The notes below the pieces were generated by a model that was given only the letters and a program-made list of their open reading frames with translations, was not told the origin of the DNA and did not search any database. Positions 59,096 through 64,000 of a stretch of DNA of 64,000 bases are shown piece after piece. The stretch spans positions 23,928,745-23,992,744 of the forward strand of contig CM075102.1 of NCBI GenBank assembly GCA_037576195.1. Direction: 5' to 3'. Within the stretch, counting starts at the first letter, position 1; every line of letters starts with the position of its first letter. The translations under genes were made by a program, and so were the position numbers. The stretch comes from Phytoseiulus persimilis. Taxonomy: Eukaryota; Arthropoda; Arachnida; Mesostigmata; Phytoseiidae.

Positions 59096-59470
59096 TTTTG
59101 AACGCACATTTGAATGCGCATGCGCCTCCAGCAGACTCTCACGGCCAAGGACCCCGGAATGTGGCCGATCGAAGGGGCGCCGCGGGTTCTCTGGTTACGA
59201 GCCATGTCACGCCCGGGGGTCCGTACGGATCCTGCATTTCGGTTCCGCTAGCGGGTCCAAATTTGTGGTTTCAACACTGATCAGAACGGCCCGAAACTCA
59301 TCTAAGGGCAGTGTGGGATGGCTTCCGACTCGGATGGATCCACAGACTTCGTTCCGATTCGAATCCAAATCCGAGGCTGCTTCCAACTCCGGATTCGACT
59401 CCGAAGACGGATCCGACCCCGATTTCGATTCAACGAGAGGATTTCAGTCGGGATTCGAAGACGTATTCAG
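58940..59470. repeat. Degenerate GACTCGAATC-type repeat in two clusters
   Basis: About 58940-59095 and 59330-59470 are built from diverged copies of GACTCGAATCTG and TCCGATTCGAATCC words. Both clusters are near-palindromic at word level, so both strands give Ser/Asp/Glu/Phe-rich frames. Between them is ordinary sequence. Confidence 0.75.
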
Positions 59471-59550
59471 GGTTGGGTCCATGGGTAAATTTCTCCAATT
59501 CTCGCGCCAAAAAGGTGCAGTCACAAATGGCGAATCGAACATCGAGACAT

Positions 59551-59804
59551 CGGGCAATAGTTCGGGCCAGGAGCGTTCAACTATGTCTGGGTGATTCGCC
59601 CAGGTTTTTTCTGCAAAGAGAGCGCGGTCGATATTTTCTATTAGAATTAGTTTGTTCTATTACGTTGGCAAAACCTTGTGCCGGGCAATAGCGAACGTTC
59701 TCTGGATGTACTTTGTATATCCTGCCTGTTGCTTGTAACGATGAGACCGAGAATCTTGGGTAGACCATCTATGATCGCCAAACTCCTAGCCCTAATGATC
59801 GCCC
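59551..59804. repeat. Diverged inverted repeat, arms about 60 bp, spacer about 130 bp
   Basis: The plus strand at 59551-59615 (CGGGCAATAGTTCGGGCCAG...) resembles the reverse complement of 59745-59804 (GGGCGATCATTAGGGCTAGG...), about two-thirds identical over the best 23 nt. The kinship shows in translation: RAIVRARS on one arm and RAIIRARS on the other. It may be the remnant of a foldback or miniature element. No target-site duplication was found. Confidence 0.4.
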
Positions 59805-62800
59805 TTCTGGAGTTGCAAATCGATAGACGGCCCAGGTAACTTGAAGGATCGGAATCAATGCTCGAACTCCGATGCACCTGAATCCTTCATGCTGTTCTGT
59901 GATCCACGGTAAGTTGAGTTTGATTGGGAAACGGGCTTTCGCAATGGCGCGACTGCTAATCCGTCCCGCTACTCGCATTGAGAGGCTCGGCACATCTGAA
60001 ACAGGCTAGATACCGGACCTGGTTGGCCAACTTTGGAGCCGGCAGCGACTGAAAAACTCGAATCTCAAAAATAAAAATCCAACCCAAGCAGCGGAGGTGC
60101 GAACCCTACGGATGGCGCAAAACTGGCGGTGAGGACCTTTCGAGATTTGAGGACTTGAATGGTACGAGGCATTGAGGGGGGGAGAGGAGAATTTTTCGCG
60201 GGATCAGATCTTGCAGACACCGCGTCAGGGGATAACGCGTGCGCGCATCCTGCGGACGGCCTCGAGCAGCGAATCGTTTTCAATAGCTTGTCCAGGCCGG
60301 GGGATTACGCTGGAATCGAGCGAAGAGAGAACCTCCCTCGTTTGATAAGATCTTCATACACCAGCATTCAGAGTGGAAGGAACACAGAACCACAGCGTCC
60401 AGGTTCTCGAAGTCAAATCCAAGCTGCGACCAGTACTGTCACGAACCCGCTACAGATCCACTGCTTCATCGAGAGGATTGCGAGAGCTTAGCTCGGACAG
60501 TCTTCATTATCAAGCCGCTTTCGTCAAAGAAACTTCTCGATGTGCTGCAAGTTCCCCGCTAGACCGCGATCTGGTGCAGACGATCGATGCACCCGTAGAA
60601 AACCATCGGCAGTTCACGCACACTCCCGCCTGGAGTTACGTTTCCGTGGGGGAGGCGGGGAGACAGCCCGGGGGCTTGGGAGCAGCCTGGATAACTGGCT
60701 GACTGGAGAGCTGTAAGGCAGCCGGACAGGCAGCTCGGCGGGGTAGCGTAGCGGCCGAGCCTTAAATCAAAATAATTAGTCCCCACGGTGCTTTCAGAGC
60801 CAGTGGCTCAGCCTCGTTCCTTTGATAAGATACATGAGGACAGTCTTGTGAGCAGTACTGACTGAGGGCTGTGTGTAGTTTGTGCCTTATTCCTTGCATG
60901 CATGAGCACCGAATCTCGCGAGTCGATTTCGAAGAGACTGGGAGCCAGGCCAAAATAAACCACAGGTTCCACGAGGCTAAAGACCCGGAAAGTGACGCTG
61001 GATCCGCGAACCCTTCCGGAACAACGGGGATCCGATGGCTCTTCCTCCTCCGAAAGCTCGCTCGTCCGTCTGTCTATTCCGTATCTGTGTGACAAGCATC
61101 AGCGCACTCTTCCGAGATGGGAAGTTTTAATTCCAAGAATGACGAACGGAGCCGGCTGCTGAAAGATAGATATTGTCAGAGTCGTCGTTGTTGACGTTTT
61201 CTCGAGACAGACGTAGGTCGCGTCTGGAGCGCTCTGTATGCATACGACGAGATGAATAGAAGGCCAACAGAGGATCAACCGAGGCCATATGTCATCCGCG
61301 TCCGCTGTCATCCTGCGAGAGGGCCTCGGAGATAGACGACGAGCGCGAAGAGACGACGGACAGGGAAGAGACTCTCAAAACATCAAACGCCATCATCGTC
61401 AACAAAGTGTCTCCTAAATTCTGCTCGTGGGGAAGTCGGCGAGGGAAGATAGAAGAGGTCCAAGTCGTTGACCTAGAACAAACATTCTCTCTCGGAGCTC
61501 TTCGGTGGAGAGGTGTGGTAAATTCCGAGCGAGTCGCTCGCTGGATTCTCTTCCGCTAAAGTTTTGCTTTCCAAAGCTTGGTGTGTCGTTTGTCGGTCTG
61601 GGGAGTTTCTTAGGTTTCTCCCCGATTCTGTCCCGCTCAGTTTGTCTGCCACACTCACTCTATCGCTGCTGCTTCTGTCAACGCTGCCGGTTGGCACCGC
61701 GAGGGGAAAGGATTTTTATGAGATTTGTCCGCTGTCAATGCTCTGATAAACTATCTCGGTGAGAAGGTGCCAGCGGCTCGATGCTCACTGGCTTTCGAGA
61801 AAGTCAGCCTGACGACTTTGTGCTCTTCCGAAGCACAGCTTCCGGGATATTTCCCTTAACAGCAATGTGGAGAACGATCAGAGAAGTCACAGAGAATCCG
61901 TCCCCGTCTGAGGTTTTCCGTCGGTTCGCTTGTTTCCCGGCATATCCGGCAGCCGGATGGATGAAGAACAGGGGGAGGAGATGGAGAGAGGTCTGGTTCC
62001 AGATTGGATGAAAAAAAGTTCCCTGTTGAGGTTTCTCTTGCTTCTGAAAGTTGGTCGGTGGGGAGGCATCACTTGACGTATGGAGACAGATGGCTCTCAT
62101 AATAATTGTGTTCCGGCTTTCTCTCTTGCACGCGGTTGAGAAGAACAAGCAGTAATCATCTTAAGTGAATCCACCCTTTTGTTGCATATATCCCCTCCAG
62201 TCTGGCCGGCCGCCTGCTTGGCTGCCTACTCGCTTGTATGCCCTTCTTCATCCTCCTGTCGGTCCGCTTTACCCCTTCCACGCGCCCCTCCAGCTGGTGG
62301 GCAACCGGAGCGATGGCAAGGCAGGCAGACGAGCTGCACGGCTCGTCTAGCTTGGCCTAAGCTGCCCGGTTGATCCTAGCCAATTACATGCACTGTATCT
62401 GTCGCTAGTGTTGCCAGTCAACTGGCTCGGTGGCGTACTCGCCTGCTGTCCTGCCGTTGCTTCCTGCGTTGACTGGCTATGAAAGAGGGGCCCGGAGCGC
62501 GGCTCCTCGAGCCCACGCATGTTTTCCCCTCCGGCCACAAGCCGCTCATCCCCCCTCCCCCCTCGATAGCCTTTCGGGCAAAAGACGAATCATTGGTTCG
62601 TACTCCCGTCTCCGCTCGCTCCCGTCCTCCCCCTCCCCGATAGAGGCCCTCCCAATAGTTGAAGGACGACGATCGACGTTCAACGACGACAACCACAGTT
62701 AGCCGCGCAGAGAAAGAGGAGACGAGGGAACCACTTGGCCTAATTGTGTACCTCAGGTTGACAACAAGGAGTGCCTGCCTGCCTACCTTCGTCCCGGTCC

Positions 62801-64000
62801 ACTTGGTGCGCTCCGTCGCTCAGTTGTCTGATCCGGTCCGTCACGATCGGCACCTTCCGATTCTGATGCCGCAGCGGGGTTCGTGCGGGTGAGGAATCCT
62901 CCCGCAGGGAGCAGGCGCCTGCAGGTGCAGCGGAGGGAAACGTCACACTGCCTGGCGGTGCGAGGGGAGAGCCGACAACAAATGAGTATCATAGGATCGG
63001 AGCTGTGGGAGGGTCGGTCATCCGGACGATTCGAAGGTCTGTAAGTCGTCGAGAGCTCACAAGTTGCAGCGATACTCAACCGAACGCGCCAGCCAGCCTC
63101 GAGCAAGGCGTGCGACGTGGGTCGGTCGGGCGCTCGCTCGCTCGCCAGCAAGCTAGGGAGGTCTCTCCTTTGTCACCGCGCCTTATGGCCCTCGAGGGAG
63201 AGTGAGTTTATGATGCAACTAAACTTTATTCCCTACCGATATGGGTAATCGACGCCGGTCTAGCGGAACTGTTCCCTGGGACCTCAGGGAGTGACGGAGT
63301 CCCTCTGCTACTCTGGAACGCTCGAACGCCTCCGTCATCCGTTCTCCCTCCGTTCCACGTCCAGCCGCGCCTCTAGTCATCTAGCCAGTTTTCCAAACTG
63401 TTGTCTTCGCCGTGGAAGCCTCGCGTTCGGCCTTCTGCGAGGAGGCGACAAACAGTGGCGGACGTGCGGAGACTGAGAGCAACGTCTCCCGGAGCACCTC
63501 GGTGTCGAAGTTTGAACCATTGTCGCGCGTGTCCCCAGTCCGCGAATCTGGAGCACTTTCGGCAGGGCTGTTCATTATGGCTCGTTATTCGATACCGGCG
63601 GGTCGAGTGCGACTGGCTCCACATCCGAATGACTACAAACGCAGCTCGACTTTCGTTGAAGAGCGCGTGCATCTTCCTCCGGGATGATCGTGAGCCTCAT
63701 CGCGAGTAACGCCAGCTCCATCGTCACCCGCACTCGCAGCGAACCATCTGTATTTGGCGTGCGTTAACCACGCGGTGGGTCGCTGGACCGGTGCGCGGAA
63801 CGCTTCTGTATCTGCTCAGCCCTGCGCGTCCCGTTTTCCTTCCCGCACCACGCTCGTCTCTTCCTCCCCGAAAGGTTGTGAGAAACGCCTCAGGGGAGCG
63901 CTAGCACTTTAATGTTTTGCTCCACAGTTGCTGTTCTTTCTCGCACCGAGTCGTCGTCGTTGATGGTCGTCGTATGACTTGAGCCAAACTTCACCCCGCC
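59805..64000. other. No supported gene
   Basis: Frames of up to about 120 codons are opposed and motif-free. The stretch includes a short AT-rich patch with GATA-type cores (AAGATAGATATTG) near 61162 and a CGGTTGATCCTAGCC word at 62367-62381 that only superficially resembles an 18S rRNA 5' end. Confidence 0.5.

Noticed and set aside
60790..60806. Histone 3' stem-loop-like GGTGCTTTCAGAGCC
   Set aside because: The stem does not pair and no histone coding sequence is near.
62367..62390. Similarity to the 5' end of 18S rRNA (GGTTGATCCT)
   Set aside because: The match stops after about 10 exact bases, with scattered matches only; nothing rRNA-like follows.
1..64000. CRISPR arrays, bacterial operons or prophage-like modules
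   Set aside because: No regularly spaced repeats, no ribosome binding sites, no long tandem open frames; the sequence is eukaryotic in character.

Overview
The window reads as nuclear DNA of an invertebrate. GC content is near one half, CpG is not depleted (TCGA and CGA words are everywhere), microsatellites are common, no open frame exceeds about 235 codons, and the best gene-like signals are short open blocks bordered by splice-type motifs. There are no operons, ribosome binding sites, rRNA genes, CRISPR arrays or intact tRNA genes. An arthropod fits well, and a GC-rich mite genome would suit the short introns and composition, but no protein here was recognised, so the taxon is inference.

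Layout. 1-12.4 kb: no convincing gene; simple repeats, AT-rich islands and a few splice-like signals. 12.4-13.2 kb: a small hairpin with a bantam-like seed, then a plus-strand open frame of 217 codons. 13.2-24.9 kb: no gene I can support, but an AT-rich, homeodomain-site-rich block at 22.5-22.8 kb. 24.9-27.2 kb: a run of minus-strand ATG-started open frames, some with codon-position composition typical of coding DNA, opposed by the longest plus-strand open frame. 29.2-29.6 kb: a possible three-exon 3' gene end with a skippable 33-nt exon. 34-39 kb: isolated exon-like blocks on both strands. 41.5-44.4 kb: the densest coding-like stretch, all minus strand, switching frame repeatedly and including a membrane-spanning C-terminal exon; it is either a multi-exon gene or a decayed one. 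46.0 kb: a TATA plus initiator candidate. 47.2-47.5 kb: the best-supported element in the window, a 273-bp tRNA-derived SINE with a perfect 14-bp target-site duplication. 50.3 kb: a possible 42-bp intron joining two open frames into a membrane protein end. 58.8-59.5 kb: Asp/Ser-coding degenerate repeats. The remainder is intergenic or intronic with simple repeats.

No pathway can be described. The coding calls rest on open frame, ATG context, splice-type motifs and hand-counted codon-position GC, all of which need transcript or homology support. Codon-position percentages are approximate counts made by eye.
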